Assembly (NCBI GenBank): GCA_900291925.1
Contig: UWYS01000004.1
Coordinates: 868,001-932,000 of the forward strand
Length of the DNA stretch: 64,000 bases
DNA from: Thecaphora thlaspeos
Lineage: Eukaryota > Basidiomycota > Ustilaginomycetes > Urocystidales > Glomosporiaceae
Direction of reading: 5' to 3'
Shown here: piece by piece, positions 46,004 to 57,040 of the stretch
Position numbering within the stretch: the first letter of the stretch is position 1
How the letters are laid out: every line of letters begins with the position of its first letter
Made by a program: the position numbers and the translations under genes
Notes under the pieces: generated by a model
Told to the model about the DNA's origin: nothing
What the model saw: only the letters and a program-made list of their open reading frames with translations
Database searches by the model: none

Positions 46004-47529
46004 AGGCGGTGGTGTGATAAGGAATCTAGTGGTCGATGATGGTATGCGGAGGAAGGAGGTGGTGGAACAGGACGAAGCAGGCCGGCCAAAAGGAGGGCGG
46101 AAAGGATCTCTTATACTCTGGCTGCCCGGGACGGATCGGAGGCACGGCCCGCTGCTCTAGCCGCTGAGACGGGGCGACGACGGACCTTGACGGACAAACG
46201 GGCTGGCTAGAGTGTAGCCATGATGGGAAACAGAGGGAGGCCAAGCCAGGCTCGGGCAAAGGGACAGGCGCAAGAAACAACGCAGCCAGCCAGACAGGCC
46301 GGAAGGATGGATCAAGCAACAAGGTTGGTCGCTGTGACTCGAGCGTGAAACGAGGGGGACCGGGTGGATGGGGGAGTGCAACGTGGAGCGCGTACAACAG
46401 AAGTGGCCGCGCTGGCGCTCTTGAGCGGTGACAAGCAACGTAACAAGCTAAGCTCAGAGAGACAATGAAACACCAGGGAGCGACCATGGGGCTTGCTTGC
46501 TTGCTTAGCTTCTTCCTGATCCGATCTGGGCGCTGGGCGCTTCCCCACGCCTTTCGACCAAAAATATCGTGTCGGGCACGTCGCGAAGATCTGGTCAAGA
46601 TCCGAGGCGTGCTGACGGATGAGATCACCAACCTCACCCGCCCGCTCGCTCGCTCGGCCGTCCCGCTATGTAGAGGCCGAAGGCATGCGCCCAGGCGAGG
46701 CTGATGCATATGATAGGTCGAGATACGCGTGAGGCAAGCCGGCCTAAGCGCGGGAAGCATGCAAGGAAGAAATGGCCTGCAGGCGCTTCAGCCCTTATCT
46801 TTTCACTAACTACGTGAGCTTATCTAGCCAATCACACGCCTCCATCGCCCTCCTTTTTCGTTCAATTTCGAGGCCTCACCTCTCGGCGGACGTCGGTAGG
46901 TCTCTTTTCGCTTCCACGCGGTACCGCCTCATCATCCCATCGGGTCGAGTCACCGTTGCGTATGACTGCATGTACACACAGAGGTCCACATCGACAAATT
47001 GGGCGCTTAACGAGATACATGTACGTCGCCAGTCGATGGGTAGCTATGCCGCCTCGTGATTGGCGCCCGCTTGACGATTTGATTATGCACCTTTCTGCAC
47101 AGAAGAATGCATGGCATGGCACTGGGCGCTCCGGTTGAAGCGGGCCCAAGGTAGGCTTGGAAAGGGGGCGGATCAACGTTGATCACGCCCAAGACGGAGC
47201 GGGTGAGTCCCCGTTTGAGGCGCACCGAGGAGCACAAACACGGCAACACACAGCAACACACGGCAAAAGATAAAGACGGCGCCTAATCATTGTCTTTGTT
47301 ACTTCATCAAAGGCGGAGGATGGGTCGGTTTACCTACCTATGAGAATCTGAACGAAGGCAAACGAAAGAGTAGGACTCACCGCGAAATCTCAGGGCGGCT
47401 TGGTGACACAACTAACGGGACGAACCGGAGAATTGCCAGAATATGGTCGACTGGAGCCGGGAGAGATGCACTGCGGAAGAGACGAACAGAATCAAGAGAT
47501 ACCGTAAGTACTGGTTGTACAGTCGGGGG
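46004..47529. other. Intergenic, presumed GDH promoter side
   Basis: 1.5 kb without a recognised gene. Open frames on the minus strand (for example 46026-46760) are long but overlap others and show no domain or codon bias. A normal GDH1 promoter would be expected here, reading leftward. Confidence 0.45.
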
Positions 47530-48840
47530 TTATGTTGCATAGATATTCCAGGTGGTTGAAGCTCCATATGGTGGAAAGAGAGTCGCTGAGGGCCAGGTGT
47601 CGCACGGGTGCGCTTCAGTGGCGCAATTCAAAGGGATCGCAACGCCCTCGGTGTCGAGCCGAGATGTGTGTCGGCGGAGGGGATCCCCAGTGGTCGCGGG
47701 GGTCCCTATCAAAACCGCAACCACCGTCCGGGCCAGGAATTTCTCTGCCGTGGCGCTTGTCGTGGCAGAACCGAAGGTGATGGCGGACAGGTCCATGGTG
47801 ATCGTGGGATCCGCCGTGAGGTTCGCCGTGAGGTCCGTGGTCGTGATGGCGATGACGGGCAGATCTGTCGCAGTGGAACCCGCGAGACTGCAGGTGGAAA
47901 GGGTGGTGACGAGGAGAACTCCTCCGGCGCTGCTCGGTGGCGTCCCTTGGGAAGAAGCCGTCGCGCCCATGAGGAGAGAGAGGAGGAGGGCTGCGGAGGC
48001 GGCGGCCTAGTCCCCCGTGACGTCTGCCATGGTCGTGGTAGTAGTGCCAGAGGTCCGAACCAAAACCGTGGAAGGTGTCGGATCCACCGTCGGATTCGAG
48101 TGAAATCTCCGTGTCCGAGCCGCTGTGCGTGCCATCTCGGTCCGACGGAAGCATGAAGGTCACCTCGTCGCCCTCCGGGTAGCAGGATGCCCCAGAGCGA
48201 GCCACATGTTCACTGCGCCCACTGCGCCCAGAGCGAGGCCCAATGTGCTTGCAGCGGCCGTAGCCGTAAAAGCCAAATGGTCCGTCACGATTGCCGTGGT
48301 GACGACCTCAGTGGTGACCTCCTTCAGGTCCACAGCTGTCGCCGTTACCGCCGCCAAATTCTCCAGGCCAGGACATGCCGTGTCCTCGAGATTCGTTCGC
48401 AGGCGGGCCACGGGGCCCGGCGTGAGCGGAGGAGGGGAGGGGCAGGGATGCGGAACGTTGGAGGTGAGGGATCGGTTGGTGTCTGGTGGCCTAAAATCCC
48501 TCTCCCGACGTTCGTGGCGGCTTCGGGGACCTGCAGGACTGCCGTGGAAGTGGCGACTCCAGTCTGCGGTGGTAAGGATTTATAGGCAGAGGCGGAGGGC
48601 AACGAGACGCCTGGTGATGCAGGGTAAAATGACGAGCTGGTAGGCGCTGAGCGTGCAGGGCTTGCATCGTGATAGATGGCAGAAGATGGCGGATGATGAT
48701 GAGAGGAAGTGACTGGCGTTGGGACGAAGCTTGAAGAGGCGGGGCGGTGGAATGGTGATGGAAGATGGGGTAAACTGAGGAACACTCTCGAATGGCCGCC
48801 TTTTATGCACCTGGGTGCCTCTGAAGGACGAGCGCTTCAC
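47530..48840 (-). other. Doubtful or decayed gene: His/Gly/Asp-rich and Ser/Thr-rich frames
   Basis: Several overlapping minus-strand frames are protein-like but no single model works. One frame (47615-48205) reads PEGDEVTFMLPSDRDGTHSGSD-type acidic sequence followed by His/Gly/Arg-rich sequence. Upstream in the same frame is Gly/Pro-rich coding-like sequence (about 48285-48400), cut by a TGA at about 48313. A second frame (47530-47970) has GC-rich third positions and a leader-like AALLLSLLMGATAS. A third (48345-48785) is Pro/Ser-rich, and 48160-48411 contains a possible membrane segment (STLGLALGAVGAVNMWLAL). This could be a split gene with introns not resolved by eye, a pseudogene, or non-coding low-complexity DNA. 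No family was recognised. Confidence 0.25.
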
Positions 48841-50119
48841 GAAGCAGTAACGTCTAGAGCTCGTGGAGAGGCAGGACTGCGCCTTACAGCGACGGCTCAG
48901 CCCGGCCCGTGATATCGGAGAGCACTGCTGCCGGATGTCCTGCCGCCTGGCGACTACGTAAGCCCACTTGCCAAGCCGTTCGCGAGCGTGACTCGGTTGC
49001 AGGTCATTGTGCCGGTTTCAAGGCTGTTCCGTAGACAAGCGCCAAATTCGTGTGGATCGCGACCATCATCGTGTCTGTCGAAGAGGAGGAGTCGCTTGTG
49101 GCGGAGCGAGGGGCAGTGCTGCGGCCGGCGAGGGCAGAGGAGGGCGGGACGATGCCGTGCGGTGACTCGATATCTGGCAACTACTGTACACCGTGCAAGA
49201 TCCGATGAAGAGGCAGGCGAGTTTGACAGAGTATCAACGCGGCCAAAGTTGCGACTCGACGGCGACTCGCTCACCATGTGGGCTGTGTGTATGGGCGAAA
49301 GACTGGGCCATGGTAGTCTTGAGTGCTACTGTAGACCGTTGCTTGCTATGGCGCGGCGGCTGCCGACGTAGGCTTCCGGCGGGGCTCGGCCGCGCGAACT
49401 ACGCCCTCGCCGGCCCGTGCCGGACCCTGAACGCCTACGCCTGCCAGATCCAGGTCCAACCGGCGTCGGGTCGAGGCCGCTGAAGCTAGGCTGGACGCCG
49501 AAGTGCATAGCATCTGCGCCAGCCTGGGCAGGACCGCCATTCCTCTACACTACTCTACTCTTACCAGTCTCTCTTGAACGCCAATCTTGAAAGCACATCC
49601 ACGCTAGGCGTTGAAGGGGATCGGCTTCACGAATGGGGCGACAGCGGTGATATACCAATCGCGCCGCTCTGATTGGCACGCAGGCGGGTGCAAGCCAGAT
49701 CGTGCTTTCGCATCGTCTCGGGAGAGGAGCAGGTGGGAAAAAGGGCGCTGCAAGATCCTCAAAAGCTGTCTCCTGTGCGCTGCGGTAGATCGGGGGGATG
49801 TGCGCTGCTGCCAGGGTGGCGGGTGAAGGCCGATGGCGGATGTAGGATCGAGAGGGCGAGTGGTTGGTTACCTTTCGAGTGCTCGTCTGCTTCACTCCTC
49901 CACACGCCAGCGGCCTCTTGCGAGTCAGGCGGGATTTCCAAGCAATCCAAAGAATAAAGGCGCGAAAATTGAGTTCGCTGGCCACTTCTTCCTTCTCGCC
50001 GCCCCCACCTCCTTAGCTCCGCCACACCGTACCATACCATAACATTGCCTCACCGCTAACATCGACCGTCATCCTCCGTGTGAATACGGCCGCCGCAGCC
50101 ATATTCAGCATCGCAGACG
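48841..50119. other. Intergenic, NAR1 promoter side
   Basis: 1.3 kb with no supported gene. Small overlapping frames on both strands lack domains. The last 150 bp before the NAR1 ATG are pyrimidine-rich and contain CACACCGTACCATACCATAA, likely leader sequence. Confidence 0.45.
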
Positions 50120-52759
50120 ATGGCCTTCTCCGGGGCGCTCACCCTCACCGACCTAAACGACTACCTCGGTCCGTCCCAGGCCTGCATCAAGCCGATCGAG
50201 GGCGGCGCCCCCAACGATAACGCGCACGATGATGCCCCCACAGCAGATGACAACGCCGCCGTGGCCGGGGCTGCTTCCACACAGATAGCCATCGATTGCG
50301 ATGGCTCCTACTACGAGTCCACTGGCCAGAACAAGTCCGACGCCGCCCTCAAGCAGGACGGCGATAAGCCGAGGGAGAGGACAAAGCTCGAGACCGCCCA
50401 GATCTCGCTCGACGACTGCCTCGCCTGCAGTGGCTGCGTCACCAGCGCCGAGAGCGTCCTCATCACGATGCAGAGCCAGGAAGAGATGCGCAGGGTCATC
50501 GAGGAGATGCATTCGTCACCATCGCAGCGCAAGCTGCTCGTCGCTTCCATCAGCCCGCAGACCCTCGCCTCCCTCTCGGCGCGCTACTCGTTTGACGAGC
50601 GACAGACAGCCAGCTCTTCAGAGCCGATCCAGCCCATACCGCTGCGCACGCTCCTCCATCGCATCGCGCACTTCCTCAAGGCGCGCTTCCAGTTCGACCA
50701 CGTCCTCGACACCACCTTCGCACGCCACCTCTCGCTCAAGGAGCACGAGCGCGAGTACTTTGAGCGGCGCTCCAATACGCTTAAGCGCAAGCGCGAGGAG
50801 GCGGCAGCGACAGGAGACATGCCGCGCTCCACACGGAGGAACGGCAAGGCTGCCGAGGAGCCCATCCTGCCAATGCTCGCCAGCGCCTGCCCAGGCTGGA
50901 TCTGCTACGCCGAAAAGACGCACGGCGAATTGCTGCCGTACGTCTCGCGGACAAAGTCTCCGCAGCAGATCTCTGGGGTTCTGGCCAAGAAATTCATTGC
51001 CTCCAGGTTAGGTGTTCGTAACGAGAGCGCTGCAGTGGCCAGGGAGGAGGGAGAGGCGCCGCCATTAACGGCCGGCGTTTACCACGTCACCGTGATGCCG
51101 TGCTATGACAAGAAGCTCGAGGCCAGCCGGCCAGACTTTTTTGAGGAGATCACGGGGAACAAGGAGGTTGATTGCGTCCTTACCACGGGCGAGCTGGACA
51201 AGCTGATGCAGGACGAAGGCTTCGACGTGCAGCGGCCAGTCGACGGCGAAGCGGAGCTCGATCTCGTCGCCTCGGCCGACCTCACGCTCTCTGAAGCTCT
51301 CGGGGGAGCGGCGACCGCGACGACCGACGCACAAGGCGGCCGCGTCACGGACATCCCGCATTTGCCCATATTGCTCGATCATCCGGGCAGTAGCAGCGGC
51401 GGCTATCTGTTCAACCTAATGCGTTCCATCTGGCTTGACTGGCTAGGCGAGACCTGGGAGACGCTGCCTGCCAACGCCAAAGGTCCTGCAGTGCCGCTAC
51501 CTCAGCTCGACGTCAAGATCGTGCGGACTTCGGACTTTACTGAGTACGTTCTTCGCGCACCCGCCCTGCCTGCGATAGCATCGGCCAGCAGCACCAGCGA
51601 TCCCGGAGTCTCGGGGCAGCAGCAGGTTCAGCGACCGATCCTCTTCCGGGCGGCGCAGTGCTACGGCTTCCGGAACCTGCAGAACCTGGTGCGCAAGCTG
51701 CAGAGGCAGACGGGAGCCAAGAGCGCCAAGGGGGCTGCAGGGAAGCTGGTGGACTCGGACGGCAGGGCCGTCGCCGGCGGAAGCCGCGGCGGTGGACGGG
51801 TGGCCAGAGGATGGGGCCGCGGAGCGGGCGCCGTTACCTCCGCGGGAGGTGAAGACGTCGCGCTGCGCAAACTCGCCGACTCGGACTTCGGGGGCAGCGG
51901 AAGGTCTGCCCCCGCGTTTACAGACGCCGACGAGGAAGAGGCGCACGGCTACGACTACGTCGAGGTCATGGCCTGTCCCGGCGGATGCGTCAATGGCGGC
52001 GGGCAGCTGCGGCCACCGACGGGCGCCGAGGCGAGTGAGGCGAGCGTCGTCAACGCGGACGCCGATGCCGACGGTGAGGGTAACGATACGACACTCAGCA
52101 AGACCTGCTCGAAGCGCGGCGAGATGTCTCCGGCCCGACTGGATCCGGAAGGCTACGCGACGGGCTGGGCTGCGGGCCAAACGGCCACCGCCGATCCGAG
52201 TCAGGACATCAAGATGCTCGACATCGATGGCGAACACAAGAAGGCGGAACGACCTGGGCAGGATCACAACGAGAAGGAGATCAAAGGCTGGCAGGGCACC
52301 AGCAAGGAGTGGGTTAGGCGGGTCGAAAGGGCCTACTGGTCTTCATCCCAGTTTACGCACACGCCCATCAGCGCAGTCTCCGGCAGCACAGTCGCCGGCG
52401 GGACCTCGACGCCTCTGGGCGTCGCTGCCTCGAAGCGCGACGCTCGCAGCGAGGACAAGGCACGAATCCTCGATGCCCTCGTCCTGCAGCAGCCTCACTT
52501 GGCTGCTGGAGCGTCGCCTACAGAGCAGGGCGAGAGCTCGATTCGAGTACAGCCTGATTCGCTCGTCTACGCCGATCTGCTGGCCGATCTGGTGACGAGG
52601 GAGCTGAGCGCGCTCTCCGCCTCGACTGCATCGCTCGAGAAGCAGCAGGACCAGGGCGAGCTGGAGGCGGCGCTGGTCGAAGCGAGGAAGAAGCTGCTTC
52701 GGACAGAGTACAGGGCGGTCAAGGACGAGATGGTGAGCGGGCTGGCCGTGCAGTGGTAG
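50120..52759 (+). CDS. NAR1: Cytosolic iron-sulfur assembly factor NAR1
   Basis: A single exon of 879 codons. The N-terminus LTDLNDYLGPSQACIKP supplies the first cluster ligand (C22), and DDCLACSGC gives C100, C103 and C106, together binding the N-terminal [4Fe-4S]. The hydrogenase-like core has MLASACPGWICYAEKTHGELLPYVS, VMPCYDKKLEASRPDFF, VDCVLTTGELDKLM, GGYLFNLMR, CYGFRNLQNLVRKLQ and MACPGGCVNGGGQ (C619, C623), which hold the buried second cluster. NAR1 belongs to the CIA machinery and hands Fe-S clusters to the Cia1-Cia2-Met18 targeting complex in the cytosol. It is an Fe-only-hydrogenase relative without the H-cluster activity. Yeast Nar1 is about 490 aa. The excess here is Ala/Gly/Asp-rich insertions between conserved blocks and a roughly 230-residue C-terminal region with less similarity. 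Confidence 0.94.
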   Translation: MAFSGALTLTDLNDYLGPSQACIKPIEGGAPNDNAHDDAPTADDNAAVAGAASTQIAIDCDGSYYESTGQNKSDAALKQDGDKPRERTKLETAQISLDDCLACSGCVTSAESVLITMQSQEEMRRVIEEMHSSPSQRKLLVASISPQTLASLSARYSFDERQTASSSEPIQPIPLRTLLHRIAHFLKARFQFDHVLDTTFARHLSLKEHEREYFERRSNTLKRKREEAAATGDMPRSTRRNGKAAEEPILPMLASACPGWICYAEKTHGELLPYVSRTKSPQQISGVLAKKFIASRLGVRNESAAVAREEGEAPPLTAGVYHVTVMPCYDKKLEASRPDFFEEITGNKEVDCVLTTGELDKLMQDEGFDVQRPVDGEAELDLVASADLTLSEALGGAATATTDAQGGRVTDIPHLPILLDHPGSSSGGYLFNLMRSIWLDWLGETWETLPANAKGPAVPLPQLDVKIVRTSDFTEYVLRAPALPAIASASSTSDPGVSGQQQVQRPILFRAAQCYGFRNLQNLVRKLQRQTGAKSAKGAAGKLVDSDGRAVAGGSRGGGRVARGWGRGAGAVTSAGGEDVALRKLADSDFGGSGRSAPAFTDADEEEAHGYDYVEVMACPGGCVNGGGQLRPPTGAEASEASVVNADADADGEGNDTTLSKTCSKRGEMSPARLDPEGYATGWAAGQTATADPSQDIKMLDIDGEHKKAERPGQDHNEKEIKGWQGTSKEWVRRVERAYWSSSQFTHTPISAVSGSTVAGGTSTPLGVAASKRDARSEDKARILDALVLQQPHLAAGASPTEQGESSIRVQPDSLVYADLLADLVTRELSALSASTASLEKQQDQGELEAALVEARKKLLRTEYRAVKDEMVSGLAVQW

Positions 52760-54881
52760 GGCCTCCTCCGTCATCATTGTGGTGTGGTGTGACGGAAGGC
52801 TGTGGCGGCGCTGAATGAATTGATGATAGACATCCCTTCTTGTTAGCTCCGCCCCTCGGTTTGTGGAACAAGATGAGCTGGCGGCTCTACGTAGACGTGT
52901 GTCGACAGTGGTTCCAACAACGGTGCTACGGCCGATAGCGATGCCCTTTGAGCCTGCTGCGGTTAAGACGACAGCGCTCCGTCGGCCCTGTCGCTTTTGC
53001 CGGCCAGACGAACGCAACGACGCCCAAACACATCTACGGAAGCACACAAGCGACTGCTTGATTTCCGGGTGCGAGCTTGTCTGCGATCGTGCCTTCCGTT
53101 GAGACCGTCAGCCCCGCTTCACGATCGGCCATCAGTCCGGAGAGCTGAGCTGTAAGCGTACCGACAAAGAAAAATGCGGGGCAAGATGCGGGGTTCCCGT
53201 GCGGACGTGGCGGTTTTCACGGGCCCGACGCTCTCACTCGACGAAAGTCGGCCCCGAAGGTCCAGCGTGGCTGTTTCCGTAAACCTTGCCTCTCTCTTTT
53301 TCTCTCTCTTTGACTCTGACGATATGGAGCCCATGTTGCGCTTTGCTCTAGCTGCGCTTTGCTGTGTCGGGCGCTTCATCGCTTTGACCACAGAAGATGA
53401 CGATGTACGGCCGGCCTTCAAGCGGCGTCTCCTGGGTAGGAACCAATGATGCCGGTGTTCAAGAAGGTGTCCCTTGTGTGCCTGGATGAGGCCAGGGGTT
53501 GGGTAGAAGCAGCAGCCGCGCGCGCCTCGCCTGCCTGCCCTGCTAGCGTAAGGTACGAACGGGGGAGAAAGAAAGGGACGCACCTTGAAAGCGCAGCAGG
53601 CGAAGGCTAGGCTTGAGCGTACTCTTACTCTCTAGAGCCAAGAAGCCAAGCAAGTCAAGACGCAAGCCGCCGCCCCCGGATCGATGGCCTGTGCAGCGCT
53701 ATGTACGGTGTACAGTAGAAGCGCTTCGCTTTGCAGTCGACCTCGTTGGTCTTGCCGTCGCTCCTCGGTCGTCGCCGGCCGGCACAGAGCGAGGCTAGAC
53801 CAAAGGGAGTCCCCGCACATGCAGTCTCTCTCGCTCTAGCCTGGCACTAGGGCGGCTGGCACCTTGCGGACCTGTACATAGTTATGTAGTCCTGCTTGCT
53901 GGCTTCCTTTGTCTGCGGCGGGGGTGTCCCTTCGCTTCGTTGCGATAAGTAAATCGCCGCGGATGGCCCCACACCGGCGCCGCATCGAGGAGGAGGAGGA
54001 GGAGGAGGAGCAAGAGGCGGAGGCGAGAGGCCCAAGACCCTTTCGGAACCGAGACGGCCAACTCGATCAAGCCCGACCTGCGACTTCAACCTGTGACCCG
54101 GCGTCCTCTAGAGTCGGGCGGAGGCGAATACAAGAGTGCTCAAGTCTCCGATGTGAAAAGTGATTTTTTCCCTTGCTTGGTTTCGGCGCCTCTGCTTGTT
54201 TGAAATGACTTTTAACTACCCCTTTCGAGGCCGCATCTGTTCTGTATCCACGCAATTTTGGATGCTCTCTGCGCCTGGCGTTCGCTGGCTCGCTTTCCCT
54301 TTCGTTCCCTCTTTGCCTCTCCCCCGACCCTTACGCCATCGACCCGCAACAAGCCGCCTCATCGCCCATCGCCCATTCTCCCTCTCCCTCTCTCGCCGGG
54401 CCTGCTTCCTTCCCTCCCTTCCCTCGTCACCTCGATTCCTGGATCCTCCCGCATTCCAGCCCAGCTCATCCCATCCCATCCCATCCCATCCCAGCCGCCC
54501 CGCACACACGCACATCCGCCCCGCCCCACCGTACGCACATACCGTCTTCGTCTTCCTCTCTCTGTCTTCCTCTCTCGCCCTCAAGAAACCCTTCATACCT
54601 CCCGTCTCCGCAATACCTTTCTTCCTCCGCAACCTCCATCTACCTACATTCCCAATCCACCAGCGCTCCCGCAACGCCCTCCCGCAACGCCCTCCCGACA
54701 AAGCTTTCCCTTCGCCCTCCCACCGCTCCCGACGCCCACTCGACTCCTTCCTTTGCGTAGAGGGTTCTGCTACCACTGTCCATCAGTCCCGGTAGTTCTA
54801 CCCTGCAACGAGCCAGGAACAGCGACAAGCCACACCCACTCCGTCGTCCCTCTCGCCTCACACACCACCATCACAGCCGCC
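52760..54881. other. Large intergenic region NAR1 / AKR-uL10m
   Basis: 2.1 kb with no recognised gene. It contains a GGA/GAG triplet run (about 53986-54012) and a CATCC pentamer repeat (54467-54491). About 600 bp of pyrimidine-rich sequence leads to the AKR start and probably forms its promoter and 5' UTR. Frames open on either strand have no family similarity. Confidence 0.45.
54467..54491. repeat. CATCC pentamer microsatellite, 5 copies
   Basis: Five consecutive CATCC units in the pyrimidine-rich upstream region of the AKR-uL10m gene. Confidence 0.92.
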
Positions 54882-57040
54882 ATGCGTGTCTCATCAGTCC
54901 GCCGAGCCGCCAACTTCACCCTGGCCAATGGTGCGCAGATCCCCAAGCTGGGTCTGGGAACCTGGAAGATGACCAAGGAGCAGGCAATCCCCGCCGTGGC
55001 CCACGCGCTCAAAGTTGGATACCGCCACATCGACTGCGCCTGGGCCTACCGCAATGAGGACGCCGTCGGCGCCGCCATTGCAAAGGCAGGCGTACCGCGC
55101 CAGCAGCTGTGGCTCACCGGAAAGCTATGGAACAGCTTCCACGACCCGGAGAACGTAGAGAAGGTGAGAATTCCCGGTCGTCGTCGAGCGATGACCTGAT
55201 CTGCTCGGCGAACAGCGTCGCGATATCGCATCGATCACGCCTGCTGACCTCTCATTCCGCTCTCTCTCTCTCTCCGGCCCTTTCCTTCACCTCGCAGTGC
55301 CTCGATGCGACGCTCAAGGACCTTGGTACCGACCACTTGGACCTTTGGCTCATGCACTGGCCGGTCGCCTTCCTCAATGCCAAGGGAAGCCAGATCCCCT
55401 CTGTGCGCTCGACTGGCGGCTCGCCCATCGAGCAGCCCGAGCTCTCTAGAGACTTCATGGCGACCTATCGGGTGATGGAGGAGATGGTCAAGAAAGGCAA
55501 GGTTCGCAACATCGGCGTCAGCAATTTCAACATCCGCAGGATTGGCGAGCTCGTCGACGAGGCTTCGATCAAGCCGGTCGTCAACCAGGTTGAAGTCAAC
55601 TGGGGCGTCCACAACGAGGAGCTGCGCAACTACGCGCACGCCCACGGCGTCACGCTCCAGGCCTACTCGCCGTTCGGGTCCAACCAGAACGCTGAAAAGT
55701 ACCTCACCGACCCCATCATTGTTGACGTCGCCCAGCGCAACAAGATGACTCCGGCCCAGGTCCTCCTCACGTGGCAGCTCGGACGCGACATCGTCTCGAT
55801 CGCCAAGTCCGTCACGCCTGAGAGGATTGAGGAGAACTTCAAGGCCATGGAGCTCGAGCTGCCCGCGGAGGACATCCAGCACCTCACGTACGAGGCCCAG
55901 AGCAAACCTATCGAGCGCACTGTGGACCCTACGCAGGGCTGGGACGTCGCCGAGGAGATCTTCGAGGATGGCATTGACCAGACTCGCGAGATGGAGCTCA
56001 AGGGTGATGCCTACGTCCCTGCTCCAGCCGCCGAGTCGCCGTCCGAGTACAGGCTCGAGCCGCGCAACGCTCAGTCGTACCACACGATGACGTCGCCGCT
56101 CGCCTCGATGCGAAGGTCGACCGCTCTGCAAGACGCCCTCGAGCGCCGCTCGCACTTCCGTCGAGGCTTTGCTAGCTCGAGCCGATCCGCCGCCGTCACT
56201 GAGGCCGCTCCGACGCCCGCCTCGTCGGCCGAGGGCCCCGTTGTCGGCGCCTCGAACCCGTTGTTGCGAACCACACCCGAGGCCGCGCTCCAGACCCCTG
56301 GGCTCGTCTTTGCGGACGGAGAAGAGGGTATCCAGAGAGAGACGAGGAAGACGAACATGTGCATGGTGCGTACCCAAGACCCCCCGCAGTCTCGTCGACA
56401 GCACACGACAAGGAAGACGTTCCTGTTCGAGCAGTACTCGAGCCTTTTGCGCGAAAGCCACCTCGCCGTCGTGCTGCAGCACAACAACCTGACGGTAGCC
56501 GAGATGGCAAAGCTGAGGCGCGACATCGCGTTGATCAAGCTGCCCGAAGGCGAGACGAGGCACGCCAAGCTCACCGTCGTTCGCTCGGGCCTGATGAAGG
56601 CAGTGTGTCGAGGACAGACGAAGCAGGCCATGAAGTCGCTTGAGCCTCTGTTCAGCGGTCCCATTGCCTTACTGACCTGTCCTCATCTGTCGCCCGCGTA
56701 CGTCAGCTCCCTGCTCAACGTCGTTGACCGGGCGCTCGGACACACGCCGCCAAAGGCACCCGCGCGCGGCGCGGCTTTCCCCACCACCGCCGTCGCCAAC
56801 CCTAGGATGGTGCCGCTTGCGGCCGTCCTGGAGACCAATAGGCTGCTGGAGATCCCCGCCGTCAGGGAGGTCGGACGACTGGGTAGCTTGTCGCAGCTTA
56901 AGAGCCAGATCGTCGGCCTCCTGAGTGCGCCTGGACAGCAGCTGGCCGGCATCCTCTCGCAGGCGGCCGGTGGCAACCTCGCGATGACCCTCGACGCCCA
57001 CAAGCGAACCCTCGAGGAGCAGAGCGCGCCGTCATCATAA
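54882..57040 (+). CDS. Aldo/keto reductase fused in frame to mitochondrial ribosomal protein uL10m
   Basis: Two exons, join(54882..55163, 55298..57040), give 674 aa, phase 0. Residues 1 to about 330 are a full aldo/keto reductase: LGLGTWKM, HIDCAWAYRNE (Asp and Tyr of the tetrad), LTGKLWN (Lys), LMHWPVAF (His), NIGVSNFNI, LQAYSPFGS and SIAKSVTPERIEEN. Residues about 430-674 match ribosomal protein L10: TRKTFLFEQYSSLLRES, HNNLTVAEMAKLRRDI, LTVVRSGLMKAV, FSGPIALLTCP, and the terminal QLAGILSQAAGGNLAMTL. Residues 358-395 between them (in-frame ATG at 56087; MTSPLASMRRSTALQDALE then RRSHFRRGFASSSRS) look like a mitochondrial presequence, so a separate 317-aa uL10m could start there. No stop or good donor/acceptor pair separates the halves. 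uL10 forms the base of the ribosomal stalk. The reductase substrate is unknown (GCY1/glycerol-dehydrogenase type). Confidence 0.87.

Noticed and set aside
45754..46017. A separate plus-strand gene beginning MSNLPSEPEFEQ
   Set aside because: Its two exons are exactly the missing N-terminus of the adjacent GDH gene and similarity ends at the inversion edge, so it is a displaced fragment.
56364..56400. A possible tiny intron (GTGCGT...GACAG, 36 nt) before the uL10 domain
   Set aside because: It is below the intron size seen elsewhere in this window, and the frame is open without removing it.
55235..56563. A 442-codon minus-strand frame opposite the AKR-uL10m gene
   Set aside because: The complementary strand encodes conserved reductase and ribosomal protein blocks. 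The antisense frame is a shadow.
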